This document shows, in pieces, positions 43,855 to 52,095 of a DNA stretch of 64,000 nt. The notes under the pieces are model-generated. The model was not told the origin of the DNA, did no database searches, and was given only the letters and a program-made list of their open reading frames with translations. Both the position numbers and the translations under genes were made by a program. Positions within the stretch are counted from its first letter, which is position 1. The number at the start of each line of letters is the position of its first letter. Source of the stretch: Cohnella xylanilytica (GTDB lineage Bacteria > Bacillota > Bacilli > Paenibacillales > Paenibacillaceae); assembly GCF_014212175.1 (NCBI RefSeq), contig NZ_JACJVR010000079.1:124001-188000 (forward strand), in the 5' to 3' direction.

Positions 43855-43863
43855 ATTGTTATG
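43855..43863. promoter_or_regulatory. putative DeoR element upstream of the GH2 promoter
   Basis: ATTGTTATG, part of the longer AT-rich TTTATTGTTATGTTTTG; it shares the TTGTTAT core with the elements at 35728, 35816 and 37973 and lies 16 bases upstream of the -35. Confidence 0.5.
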
Positions 43864-43931
43864 TTTTGTTGCTATGACCTTCTCTTCTGCGGATGCAAGA
43901 AGATCCAAAAGAGAAAGGCGGATCCGCTATA

Positions 43932-43960
43932 TTTACAACCCCGACCAATTGGTTTATATT
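43932..43960 (+). promoter_or_regulatory. promoter of the GGDEF/EAL gene
   Basis: TTTACA (43932-43937), 17-base spacer, TATATT (43955-43960). The palindrome ACCAATTGGT (43944-43953) lies in the spacer and TAGGCC-ATTC-GGCCTA forms a hairpin downstream. Confidence 0.6.
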
Positions 43961-44047
43961 GGGTACCAAGATGGATAGATGGTAGGCCATTCGGCCTAGT
44001 CCACCCAGCGTTTGCGGACAAACAGTCACCCGGGGAGTGAGCGGACA

Positions 44048-46354
44048 ATGGCCACGATGCTGAGCCGGCACCAAGTTTTACTGAGCGTATTCGGAGGCTT
44101 TGTTTTGCTTCAGTACGCTTTGTTTCCTCTAATAAGCGATCGGACGGTTCTGATCCTGACGATCGAGACCCTTCCCTACTTCTTCTCCTTCTTCGCCCTG
44201 CGGCGGATCGCCCGCGCCCACCGGAACCATCACCGCCTGTTCTGGAGCCTCTTATCCTGGGGAGGCCTATGCTATGCGTTCGCGCTGCTGGCCTGGGCCG
44301 TCTACGATGCGGCTCTGGGAATCCAGGCCCCGACCGCGAGCGTCGGGGATGCGCTGTGGAGCCTGCAAAGCGCGCTCTATGTAAGCGCTCTCGCTTACTT
44401 GTTGGCGAAGGAGAGCGGAGTGAAGCGGGGAATCCGCTTCCTGTTCGATACGGCCATCGTCGTGACGGTCGTCGGCACGATCGGCTGGGAATTCGTCATC
44501 CGTCCGCAGCTCGGCTCCTTGCTGGCCGCCGAGGGCTGGCGGGCCGTCGCCGCGACGGCGTCGTACCCGGTCTCCGACCTGGCCATTCTGTGCAGCTTGT
44601 TCATGCTGTACTGCGACCGCTGCTTCCCCTATCCCCGAAGCGTCTTCGTTCCGTTCGTCTCCGGCTTCATCGTGTACGTCGTCGCGGATGCGGCCTATCT
44701 GTTCCAGGTCGCTTCGGATACCTACCGGATCGGCGGCTGGGTCGATCCCTTGTACGCCGCCATGGTCCCGTTCCTCGTCCTGGCCGGCTCCCGCTCCACG
44801 ACCGCCTTGCCCGACGGCTCCCGCAGGCCGAAGGACGACGCAGCGAACCCGAAGCTGAAGTACCTCTTGTTGTACGGCGGCCTGATCGCGCTGCTCGCCT
44901 TCGCGGTCGTCCAGACGGACGCGGATTCGCTGAACGCCGTCTTCCTCGCGAGCATGGCGATCCTGACGCTCGTCGTCGTCCGCCAAGTCACGGTTCTGCT
45001 CGAGAACGACGCGCTGATGGCCAAGCTTCAGCGAACGCTGCGCAAGACGGAAGCCCTGGCCCTCTATGACCCTCTATCGCTGCTGCCGAACCGCCGCTTC
45101 TTCGAGAAGCAGGCGTCGGAGGACCTTGAAGCGGCGAACCGGGCGGCGGACGGGGAGCGGAGCCTGGCCGTCCTGTTCCTGGATCTCGACCGGTTCAAAT
45201 ACGTGAACGACGGCTTCGGCCACGAGGCCGGCGACGCGCTCCTGCTGGAGGTCGCGCAGAGGCTGACGAAGCTGGCGGGAGGACGTCACTTCGTCGCCCG
45301 CATGGGCGGCGACGAGTTCACGATGCTGTGCAGGGGACTCGGCTCCGAGCGGGAGCTCAGGGAGTTGGCCGAACGCGTCCTCGGCGAGATCGGCCGGCCG
45401 TACCCGTTCGGCCCGGACGGGTTCCGGGCGACGGCCAGCGTCGGAGTCGCCGTGTACCCGAAGGACGGAACGACCGTCGCCTCCTTGCTCAAGAGCGCCG
45501 ACATCGCCTTGTACAAGGCGAAGTCCCAGGGCAAGAACCGGGCCGTATTCTATTCGGAGCGGTTCGACCGGGTTCTGTCGCTCCAGATGGCGATGGAGAC
45601 CGAGCTTCGCAAGGCGATCGAGCGCGACGAGTTCGTTCTTCATTATCAGCCGCAAGTCGATGCCGCCAGCCGGAAGCTCGTCGGCGTCGAAGCGCTCATC
45701 CGCTGGCAGAAGCAGCCGGGCGTCATGGTGTCCCCCGCGGAATTCATCCCGCTCGCGGAAGAGACCGGCCTGATCGTGCCGATCGGCGAATGGGTGATCC
45801 GCACCGCCTGCCGGCAAGCGAAGCGGTGGATGGACGCGGGCGCTCCGGAGTTCCACATGTCGGTCAACCTCTCGCCCCGCCAATTCAGCGAAGCGAACTT
45901 CGTGGAGGTCGTCTCCTCCGTCCTGGACGAGACGGGGCTTCCGCCGGATCGGCTCGTGCTCGAGATTACGGAGGGAATCGCCATTCAAGACGTGCGCGAG
46001 ACCGTCGAGAAGCTGGTTGCTCTCAAGCGAATCGGCGTGCTCGTCTCCATGGACGACTTCGGGACCGGGTATTCCTCCCTCGCGTACCTGACGCTCTACC
46101 AAGTGGATGCGCTGAAAATCGCGCAAACGTTCATCAGCGGAGTGTCGGCCGATTCCGACCGGGCTTCGATCGTCAAGGCCATTCTGGCGATGGCGAGCAG
46201 CCTGAGGCTGACGGTTATCGCGGAAGGAGTCGAGACGGAGGAGCAGTACCTGTTCCTCAAGAACCATGGCTGCGACTGGATTCAAGGGTACTACTTCCAT
46301 AAGCCGCTGTCCGCGGAAGAGGTAAGCCTCCTGTTCGCGGAGGCGGCCGCCTGA
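44048..46354 (+). CDS. membrane-bound GGDEF/EAL cyclic-di-GMP protein
   Basis: 768 residues from ATG 44048 (GGGGAGTGAG upstream; a TTG at 44012 is unlikely). About nine or ten hydrophobic segments fill residues 1-315 and form an uncharacterised integral sensor. A GGDEF domain (about 335-505) has an intact GGDEF at 420-424 but no RxxD inhibitory site just before it; the EAL domain (about 512-765) keeps EAL (548-550), the metal-binding NLSPRQF and ITEGIAI, MDDFGTGYSSL and the late IAEGVETEEQ. The protein may therefore make or degrade c-di-GMP or do both. Single gene, converging with the amine oxidase. Confidence 0.94.
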   Translation: MATMLSRHQVLLSVFGGFVLLQYALFPLISDRTVLILTIETLPYFFSFFALRRIARAHRNHHRLFWSLLSWGGLCYAFALLAWAVYDAALGIQAPTASVGDALWSLQSALYVSALAYLLAKESGVKRGIRFLFDTAIVVTVVGTIGWEFVIRPQLGSLLAAEGWRAVAATASYPVSDLAILCSLFMLYCDRCFPYPRSVFVPFVSGFIVYVVADAAYLFQVASDTYRIGGWVDPLYAAMVPFLVLAGSRSTTALPDGSRRPKDDAANPKLKYLLLYGGLIALLAFAVVQTDADSLNAVFLASMAILTLVVVRQVTVLLENDALMAKLQRTLRKTEALALYDPLSLLPNRRFFEKQASEDLEAANRAADGERSLAVLFLDLDRFKYVNDGFGHEAGDALLLEVAQRLTKLAGGRHFVARMGGDEFTMLCRGLGSERELRELAERVLGEIGRPYPFGPDGFRATASVGVAVYPKDGTTVASLLKSADIALYKAKSQGKNRAVFYSERFDRVLSLQMAMETELRKAIERDEFVLHYQPQVDAASRKLVGVEALIRWQKQPGVMVSPAEFIPLAEETGLIVPIGEWVIRTACRQAKRWMDAGAPEFHMSVNLSPRQFSEANFVEVVSSVLDETGLPPDRLVLEITEGIAIQDVRETVEKLVALKRIGVLVSMDDFGTGYSSLAYLTLYQVDALKIAQTFISGVSADSDRASIVKAILAMASSLRLTVIAEGVETEEQYLFLKNHGCDWIQGYYFHKPLSAEEVSLLFAEAAA

Positions 46355-46374
46355 GGCGGCGATAACGCCTTCGC

Positions 46375-47952
46375 CTATCGGCCGGCGGCGAGATCCCGCA
46401 GAATCTCCCGCGCCGCGAGCTCCCCGGATTCGACGGCTCCGTTCATGTAGCCCGGATGCAAGACGGAGGTATGCTCTCCCGCGAAGAGGATATTGCCTTC
46501 CCGCTCCCCCGCCATGCCGGCGAACTTCGTATACTGGCCGACCTTCCAATACGAGTAGGCTCCTCGGGACCACTCGTTGCAGAACCAAGTGTCCAGCGTC
46601 GATAAGCCGTTCCAGCATTCGGAGCCTCCCGGCAGGACGAGATCCAGCTTGTTCAGAAAATCGGCCGTCGCCCGGACGGTCTCCTCCGTCCCGGCCTTCC
46701 TCCGCGCCGCCGTCTCTCCTCCGGTATAGTTGGCGAGAATGCCCGAAGAGCCCGCCTGCGCCCGCGAAGAATCGAACGTCTGCTGATAGCCGACGTCCGC
46801 GAACGTCTCGCCGTTGTTGCCCGCCTCGTGCCAGAACCGGCGGGCGAATTGGACGTGCAGCTTGGCGTTCGCCCCCATGCCCAGCTCTTCGATCGCGGCC
46901 TTCTTGAGCGGCCGGAAGCCGGCTCCCTCGTAATCGAGCGTCCTTAGCACCGAGAAGGGGATCGCGAGAATCGCCTTGTCCGCCACGACCTCCCGCTCCT
47001 TCCCTTCGCCGCGGAACCGGAGACGGATCCGCCCGGCCCCGTCGCGCTCGATCCCGGCCAGGGGAGAGCGAAGGCATACTTGTCCCTCCAGACGGGCGGC
47101 CAACCCGGCCGGAAGCCGGTCGTTGCCTCCCCGGATGCGGAAGCACTCGTCCGAATCCCCGTAGATCCGGAATCGCCCGCCCGGTCCGCCGCCGAGCAGG
47201 TACAGCAGATTCAGCGCGCTCTGCTCCCGGACGTCCGCCCCGTACTCGACCTCGTATGCCAGCTCGAGCAGCCGGCCGAACCGGGAGCTTCGTCCGCCCG
47301 GCACGATCTCGTCGATGTAGCCGGCGACCGACTGATGGTCGAGCTCGTATCCGCGCCGGGTATACCGATTGTACTGCGTCGAATCCCCGGCTTCCTCCAA
47401 GTCCTTCCGCAGCCGGGGCAGAACCGCCTTGAAATCGCGGGCCGCTTCGTCGTACGTATAGGGACGCCCATCGAACGAGTAGAGGGGACGAGCGCCCGCG
47501 GGCTCCGCCCGGACGAGATGGTCCAGCTCCAGGCCGAGCTCCCGCGCCAGCTTCCGGATCTCGCGGTGGCCGGAATCGATGAACTCCCCTCCGCGCTCGA
47601 CGGTCTGTCCGTCTTCGAAGAAGCCTCTTCTCGTCCAGCATCTCCCCCCTGCCCGGTCCGAGGCTTCGTAGACGGTCGCGAGCACTCCTCGCTGCTTCAA
47701 CCGATAAGCCGCCGTCAGTCCCGCCAGCCCCGCGCCGACGATAACGATTCGGGGCGAATGCGGCGCCGAGCCCGAGCCGTCCGGGAGCGGTCGGGGCTTC
47801 CCGCCGCTCGCCGTTGCCGATGCGGACGCCGCCGGCGGAGAACCCTGCCGTTCCCCCATGAAGGCTTGTCCGCCGCGGGGACGTTCCCCCGGCTCCGCCG
47901 TTGCCGCCGCATAGAGACTTCGCAGCCGATGGACCAACCATGTATGCGCCAT
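46375..47952 (-). CDS. flavin monoamine oxidase family protein
   Basis: 525 residues. After about 65 residues of Ala/Pro/Gly-rich N-terminus comes the FAD-binding VIVGAGLAGLTAAYRLKQRG with the Glu of VYEASDRAGGRCWT, then the amine-oxidase body and the C-terminal FAD motif ILFAGEHTS-VLHPGYMNGAVESGE. The W/aromatic segment GYQQTFDSSR and KLHVQF belong to the substrate domain. Family members oxidise amines or amino acids to imines with release of H2O2 (L-amino-acid, putrescine or tryptophan oxidases). The long N-terminus has no clear twin-arginine motif. AAGGGG is 10 bases before the ATG; a terminator-like leader precedes it. Confidence 0.9.
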   Translation of the reverse strand: MAHTWLVHRLRSLYAAATAEPGERPRGGQAFMGERQGSPPAASASATASGGKPRPLPDGSGSAPHSPRIVIVGAGLAGLTAAYRLKQRGVLATVYEASDRAGGRCWTRRGFFEDGQTVERGGEFIDSGHREIRKLARELGLELDHLVRAEPAGARPLYSFDGRPYTYDEAARDFKAVLPRLRKDLEEAGDSTQYNRYTRRGYELDHQSVAGYIDEIVPGGRSSRFGRLLELAYEVEYGADVREQSALNLLYLLGGGPGGRFRIYGDSDECFRIRGGNDRLPAGLAARLEGQVCLRSPLAGIERDGAGRIRLRFRGEGKEREVVADKAILAIPFSVLRTLDYEGAGFRPLKKAAIEELGMGANAKLHVQFARRFWHEAGNNGETFADVGYQQTFDSSRAQAGSSGILANYTGGETAARRKAGTEETVRATADFLNKLDLVLPGGSECWNGLSTLDTWFCNEWSRGAYSYWKVGQYTKFAGMAGEREGNILFAGEHTSVLHPGYMNGAVESGELAAREILRDLAAGR

Positions 47953-47978
47953 TGAACAACAACCCCTTCACGCAAACC

Positions 47979-48051
47979 TAAAAAAGCCATGCCTTGCGGC
48001 AAAGAGACCGATCGCGCGATCGTCGTCCTTGCTACAAAATATGCATGGCTT
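47979..48051 (-). promoter_or_regulatory. terminator-like leader element before the amine oxidase
   Basis: On the minus strand AAGCCATGC (48051-48043) pairs with GCATGGCTT (47992-47984) and is followed by a T-run, 27 bases before the start codon. The 50-base loop contains the perfect palindrome CGATCGCGCGATCG. The shape suggests an attenuator; I cannot match it to a known riboswitch. Confidence 0.45.
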
Positions 48052-48244
48052 ATCCGATTGCGTAGGTGGGAGAAGCGGGCGATCCGATGGTTTCCTGCGA
48101 TGCTTCAAGCGAGGAACGCATGCCGAACGGGCGGCTGCCCGAAATTCTGGATAATATTTACGGCAATGCAAACAATATGCCGGCGGGGAAGCGAATAGCC
48201 GGAACGATCGCCCGATCGCGGCTTCAAGGCAGGTGCTAACGAGC

Positions 48245-49021
48245 ATGAAGAGTCCATCCCGGCGCCCGATGGCCGTCCTAAGCACATTCGGCGTCACTCA
48301 ATTACACCGGCAGAATCCTTATATGGTGGCTTGGTGGTCCGCCGTTTTCCCCGGATTCGGGCACTTGCTGCTTAATCAATATCTGAGAGGGACTCTGCTC
48401 ACCCTGTCGGAGGTCATCATCAATACGCTCGCGCATATTAACGAAGCGATGATTTATTCGTTCTGCGGTCAATTCGAGCAAGCCAAGTCCGTTCTGGAGC
48501 CCCGGTGGGCATTCGGCTATCTTCTTACGTACTTGATCGCCATCTGGGACAGCTACCGCTCCTCTTTAAACCAGAACAAGCTGTTCCATCTCGCCTCCAT
48601 GGAGAACGAACCGATCCCGAGCCTCCGCCTCTTCTCCGCCGAGATCCAATACGTCGAGCAGCGGCGCCCACTGACCGCCATCGCGTTCTCCTTCCTGTTC
48701 CCGGGCACGGGACAGCTGTACAACCACCGGTTCGGCCTTGCCTTCTACGCCATCTTCTGGTGGTGGGTATACGCCTCGCTGTCGCATGCTTACGAAGCCT
48801 TGATGTACCTGTTGATCGGACAGCTGTCCAAAGCGAATCAAGTGCTTCATCCCCATTGGCTGTTGTTCATGCCTTCCGTCATGGGGGGCTCCGTCTATCA
48901 TTCCTATCTGACGACCCTGGAGCATAACAAGCTCTTCGCCCTGGAGCAGCGACAACATCTAACCGGCCGCTACCGCTCGTCGGAGGTTCGGCTTCTCGAC
49001 GGGGCAGGTGCCGGTTCATGA
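48245..49021 (+). CDS. unknown membrane protein with internal duplication (TM2-like halves)
   Basis: 258 residues from ATG 48245 (AGGTG 9 bases upstream; a GTG at 48233 is the alternative). Two halves of about 85 residues repeat: FPGFGHLLLNQYLRG...HINEAMIYSFCGQFEQAKSVLEP...NQNKLFHL and FPGTGQLYNHRFGLA...HAYEALMYLLIGQLSKANQVLHP...EHNKLFAL. Each half has about three hydrophobic segments and opens with a PGxGxLxN motif like TM2-domain proteins. I do not recognise the family beyond that. The stop overlaps the next start (ATGA), so the two products are likely made together. Confidence 0.8.
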   Translation: MKSPSRRPMAVLSTFGVTQLHRQNPYMVAWWSAVFPGFGHLLLNQYLRGTLLTLSEVIINTLAHINEAMIYSFCGQFEQAKSVLEPRWAFGYLLTYLIAIWDSYRSSLNQNKLFHLASMENEPIPSLRLFSAEIQYVEQRRPLTAIAFSFLFPGTGQLYNHRFGLAFYAIFWWWVYASLSHAYEALMYLLIGQLSKANQVLHPHWLLFMPSVMGGSVYHSYLTTLEHNKLFALEQRQHLTGRYRSSEVRLLDGAGAGS

Positions 49022-49473
49022 TCGTGATCGGCGCCTTCCGGCATTCCCTTGACCTGGAGCAGGCGCTCTCGGTGCTGGAGAGGAGCGGCATCCCGCGCAA
49101 GCAGCTGCTCGTGGTCGCCATGGACGGCGAGCCCGACGTGCCGATGCCTTACTCGAGCCGAACGAAGGACCTTCATTCCCAAGGAGTCGAGCTGGGCTTC
49201 GCCTGCGCCACCGGTCTGGCCGTCATCGGCGCCAGCACGGGATTTATCGCGCCTTGGGGCCCTATTCTCGGCGGGCTCGCCGCCGCCATCCTCGGCTTCG
49301 GGATCGGATTCGGCATACGCTGGATTCACGCCAGACGGCTCCGTCTTCGGCCGATGCCGAAGAACCTCCCGGAGGTGACCGTCATCGTCCGGTGCGCGGA
49401 ACACCAGTCGCCGCGCGTGCTGGAGATCATGTGGACGTATAACGCCATGACGGTCGGCCTGGCCGACGCCTGA
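49018..49473 (+). CDS. unknown small membrane protein coupled to the duplicated one
   Basis: 151 residues, starting in the ATGA overlap with the previous gene. A soluble N-terminal alpha/beta unit (IVIGAFRHSLDLEQALSVLERSGIPRKQLLVVAMD) looks like a ferredoxin-like or ACT-like strand-helix-strand; two membrane helices follow (about 57-75 and 79-100, Gly-rich, joined by a short PWGP turn); the C-terminus ends in a second beta-rich unit (EVTVIVRCAEHQSP). The layout resembles general-stress proteins of the YflT/DUF1269 kind, but I cannot name the family. No terminator seen before the SDR gene 123 bases on. Confidence 0.72.
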   Translation: MIVIGAFRHSLDLEQALSVLERSGIPRKQLLVVAMDGEPDVPMPYSSRTKDLHSQGVELGFACATGLAVIGASTGFIAPWGPILGGLAAAILGFGIGFGIRWIHARRLRLRPMPKNLPEVTVIVRCAEHQSPRVLEIMWTYNAMTVGLADA

Positions 49474-49596
49474 GCGGCGGCACCGGCTCGTCCGCTCCGT
49501 CCGTTAGACAAGACAACTCTTCGGGCCATCGTCCCGACGAACCAATTCCCTCGGATGGAATATTCTGCAACAAATGACAATTGCGGAGGTCCATTC

Positions 49597-50496
49597 ATGC
49601 TCCCTTCCTACGGACACGTTATGCAGTGCGAAGAGATTCCGCTCGAGTTCCCCATGCAGCATCAACCCGGGACGCCTGGGCAGCCCGGGTTCGAATCGCT
49701 GATGAATCCAAGACCGGTATCGGAGCTCTCCTCCCGAATCCCGTCCGGCAAGCTGCAAGGCAAGGTCGCCCTTATTACCGGAGGCGACAGCGGAATCGGC
49801 CGGGCGGTCGCCTACCTGTTCGCCGCCGAAGGAGCGGACGTGGCCATCGTCTACCTGAACGAGCACGCCGACGCGGCGGAGACGCAGGAGCGCGTCCGGC
49901 GATTGGGACGAAGATGCTTGGCGATTCCCGGGGACATCGGCGACGAGGTCTTCTGCCGCCAAGCCGTCCGGCGGACGGTATCCGAATTCGGCCGGCTCGA
50001 CGTCCTGGTCAACAACGCGGGGACGCAGTACTTTACGACCGACATCATGCAGATCTCCGCGGGTCAGATCGAGCGCGTGTTCCGGACGAACGTCTTCTCC
50101 CAGCTCTACCTCGCCCAAGCGGCGGTTCCCTATATGCGGCCGGGGAGCTCCATCATCAACACGAGTTCCATCGCGGCCTACGAAGGGTACCCGGGATTCG
50201 TCGATTATACGGCGAGCAAAGGGGCGGTAAGCGCGTTGACCCGCGGGCTCGCGGCGTCCCTGATCGGAAGGGGCATCCGGGTCAACGCGGTATCGCCGGG
50301 AAGAACGTGGACCCCCCTGGTCGCCTTCACGTTCCCTCCCGAGATCTACTCCGTGTACGGGCACGTTACTCCGATGAAGCGGGCGGCCCAGCCCGCCGAG
50401 ATCGCGCCCGCCTACCTGTACTTGGCTTCCCCGGATTCCGCGTACGTGGTCGGGCAGACGCTCCATGTCAACGGCGGGGAATATCTCGCCGGTTAG
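49597..50496 (+). CDS. short-chain dehydrogenase/reductase (YdaD/YhxC general-stress type)
   Basis: 299 residues from ATG 49597, which has GCGGAGGT 6 bases upstream; the frame is open further but lacks a ribosome site. A 45-residue N-terminal extension (QHQPGTPG) is typical of the stress-induced SDR group of Bacillales. Core: NADP-binding TGGDSGIGRAVA, NNAG, catalytic Ser in INTSSIAAYEG, Tyr and Lys in VDYTASKGA, and C-terminal VNGGEYL. Cytosolic oxidoreductase; substrate unknown. Converges with the SnoaL pair. Confidence 0.93.
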   Translation: MLPSYGHVMQCEEIPLEFPMQHQPGTPGQPGFESLMNPRPVSELSSRIPSGKLQGKVALITGGDSGIGRAVAYLFAAEGADVAIVYLNEHADAAETQERVRRLGRRCLAIPGDIGDEVFCRQAVRRTVSEFGRLDVLVNNAGTQYFTTDIMQISAGQIERVFRTNVFSQLYLAQAAVPYMRPGSSIINTSSIAAYEGYPGFVDYTASKGAVSALTRGLAASLIGRGIRVNAVSPGRTWTPLVAFTFPPEIYSVYGHVTPMKRAAQPAEIAPAYLYLASPDSAYVVGQTLHVNGGEYLAG

Positions 50497-50526
50497 CCGG
50501 CGAGAGAGGTCCGCGGATCGGGCGGG

Positions 50527-50928
50527 TTACTCGCCCTTGATCTGCTTCATCATCGTCGCGATATCGATCCAGCCGCGATGCTCGGCGATCTTGCCGTTCT
50601 CCGCGCGATATCTCCGATACAGCGTGACCTCCATGGAGCGTCCCGTCGGCGCGTTGCCGAAGAACATCCCCCGGTGCGTGCCCCGCACGGTCATGCGGAC
50701 GAGAACCGTATCCCCTTGGCCGAAGATCTCTTCCACGGCGTATTGCTTGTCGGGGAACGCCTCCAGAATGCGCGCGGCGAACTGCTTCAAGCCTTCCTTG
50801 GATTGATAGGACAGCTCTTGGTAATCGTCCGACAGATAGCGATCGACGCACTCCAGGTCGTTGCGATTCCAGAATTGCTCGATAAACTCGCTCACCGTCT
50901 CGACAGGGCTTGGATTCTTCGCGGTCAT
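50527..50928 (-). CDS. SnoaL-like ester cyclase-fold protein (copy 2)
   Basis: 133 residues, one NTF2-like SnoaL domain: FIEQFWNRNDLECVDRYLSDDY, the cone-shaped sheet segment VRMTVRGTHRGMFFG, and KIAEHRGWIDIATMMKQI. The HRGxFxG and EHRGW motifs are the usual SnoaL signature; true catalytic activity is known only for polyketide cyclases and many members are of unknown function. AAAGGAG lies upstream of the start. Second gene of a two-gene unit behind a clear paralogue. Confidence 0.88.
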   Translation of the reverse strand: MTAKNPSPVETVSEFIEQFWNRNDLECVDRYLSDDYQELSYQSKEGLKQFAARILEAFPDKQYAVEEIFGQGDTVLVRMTVRGTHRGMFFGNAPTGRSMEVTLYRRYRAENGKIAEHRGWIDIATMMKQIKGE

Positions 50929-50990
50929 AACCGAACCTCTCCTTTTTTATGTGAAGATGGGAAAATCGGACTTCGATTCCGGCCGGACCG

Positions 50991-51341
50991 TTACGGCCGG
51001 GATTGCAGCTGGGGCAGCAGCAGCCCCGTATCGAACCAGCCGCGGTGCTCGAGGATGCGGCCGTCCTCCAAGCGGAATTCCCGGAACTGGGTCCCCTTGA
51101 TCGTCCGGCCCGTGGCCTCGATTCCCGCGAACGCGCCGGCGTGCGTGCCGGTCATGGCGATCCGGGCGACGGCCTTGTCGCCCTGGGCCAGAATCTCTTC
51201 CGCGGCGTACCGCCGATCCGCGAACGCTTCCGTCCATTGCCCGGCGAAGAATTGCTCCGTCCGCTCCAGAAGCTCCCGATTCGCGGGATCTTCGATAAAC
51301 GCTTTTACCGCCTCCGCGTTGTTCCGCTCCTTGCTCGTCAT
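50991..51341 (-). CDS. SnoaL-like ester cyclase-fold protein (copy 1)
   Basis: 116 residues, homologous to the next gene: matching segments are RRYAAEEILAQGDKAVARIAMTGTHAG against KQYAVEEIFGQGDTVLVRMTVRGTHRG and ILEHRGWFDTGLLLPQL against IAEHRGWIDIATMMKQI. The N-terminal helix is shorter than in the paralogue. GGAGAGGG is 5 bases before the ATG. Its promoter carries the GTKAC-N6-GTCAC site also found before the FMN reductase, so both should respond to the same regulator. Confidence 0.88.
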   Translation of the reverse strand: MTSKERNNAEAVKAFIEDPANRELLERTEQFFAGQWTEAFADRRYAAEEILAQGDKAVARIAMTGTHAGAFAGIEATGRTIKGTQFREFRLEDGRILEHRGWFDTGLLLPQLQSRP

Positions 51342-51368
51342 CCCTTACCCTCTCCTTTGATTGTTTTC

Positions 51369-51391
51369 ATTATAGGTTACTAATTAGTCAC
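51369..51391 (-). promoter_or_regulatory. promoter -10 and operator A of the SnoaL pair
   Basis: TATAAT (51369-51374, minus strand) with the inverted repeat GTTACTAATTAGTCAC (51376-51391) placed one base upstream, filling the promoter spacer. The -35 is weak. Confidence 0.75.
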
Positions 51392-51421
51392 CTGTTGCCG
51401 TTAAAAAAAGGCTCCTTCGCT

Positions 51422-51973
51422 TCAATTGACGGCCGGCGTCCGGGCCGCCAGCTTCCCGGTCAGCTCCAGGAACTTCCCGAGCGCCGCCTCCACGCGGGCT
51501 CTCGTCGCTTCATCCGTCGGAACGCCGTCCGGACCGAACGAGTTCGCGCCGCCGCCGATGGAGATCCATTCCGGGCTATTCACCCCGTGCAGATTGCGCA
51601 CGATCGTCTGCAGATGCGTGAGCGAGCTGACGCCGAGCGGGCCGCCGGCGGAGCTGACGGACAGGACGGTCTTGCCCGCGACCAGATCCGGGTTCATGTA
51701 ATCCAGAGCGTTCTTCAGCACGCCGGACAGAGAGCCGTGATATTCCGGAGTCGCGAGAACGAGGCCGTCCGCTTCCGCCACGGCTTCCAGCATGCGCCGG
51801 ACGTTCGGGTGGAAGTCCCAGTTGTCCGCCGAGAACAGCGGCAGCGGCCATTCGTACAGATCGACGAACGTCGCCTCGATCTGCCGGGAGAGCAGCCGCT
51901 CCTCGATATGCCGGAGAAGCCGCGTGCTCGAAGCTTGGGCGCGGTTGCCGCCCGCGATTAACGTGATTTTCAT
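51422..51973 (-). CDS. NADPH-dependent FMN reductase
   Basis: 183 residues from ATG 51973 (GAGGA upstream). Flavodoxin-like FMN_red fold: the FMN phosphate loop IAGGNRAQASSTRL, the isoalloxazine segment ATPEYHGSLSGVLKNALDYM (about 82-101) and VSSAGGPLG. Reduces FMN, azo dyes or quinones with NADPH. Divergent from the ArsR-SRPBCC regulator; its promoter (TTGACA-N18-TATGAT) has operator C in the spacer. Groups with the SnoaL pair by operator sequence, suggesting a detoxification unit. Confidence 0.92.
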   Translation of the reverse strand: MKITLIAGGNRAQASSTRLLRHIEERLLSRQIEATFVDLYEWPLPLFSADNWDFHPNVRRMLEAVAEADGLVLATPEYHGSLSGVLKNALDYMNPDLVAGKTVLSVSSAGGPLGVSSLTHLQTIVRNLHGVNSPEWISIGGGANSFGPDGVPTDEATRARVEAALGKFLELTGKLAARTPAVN

Positions 51974-52066
51974 AAAGAATCCTCGCTCTCTCGTATGGGT
52001 ATGGGGAAGTTCGGGATCCGAATCGTTCCGCCGCCGGCTGACAAAGCGATTCGGATGTGTTAACAT

Positions 52067-52082
52067 GTGACTGCAAGGTCAC
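52067..52082. promoter_or_regulatory. operator B, between FMN reductase and ArsR-SRPBCC genes
   Basis: GTGACTGCAAGGTCAC, an inverted repeat GTGAC-N6-GTCAC. It lies in the transcribed leader of the reductase gene and upstream of the regulator. Confidence 0.75.
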
Positions 52083-52095
52083 TTTTGTTATCCTC

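Noticed and set aside
47989-48244. Small frames and a possible c-di-GMP riboswitch upstream of the duplicated membrane protein
   Set aside because: The frames lack ribosome sites, and the sequence does not contain the conserved GEMM core despite GGCAAA and nearby GGDEF/EAL gene.
49680-49700. GGTTCGAATC string resembling a tRNA T-arm
   Set aside because: It lies inside the SDR coding sequence, with no acceptor, D or anticodon arms around it.
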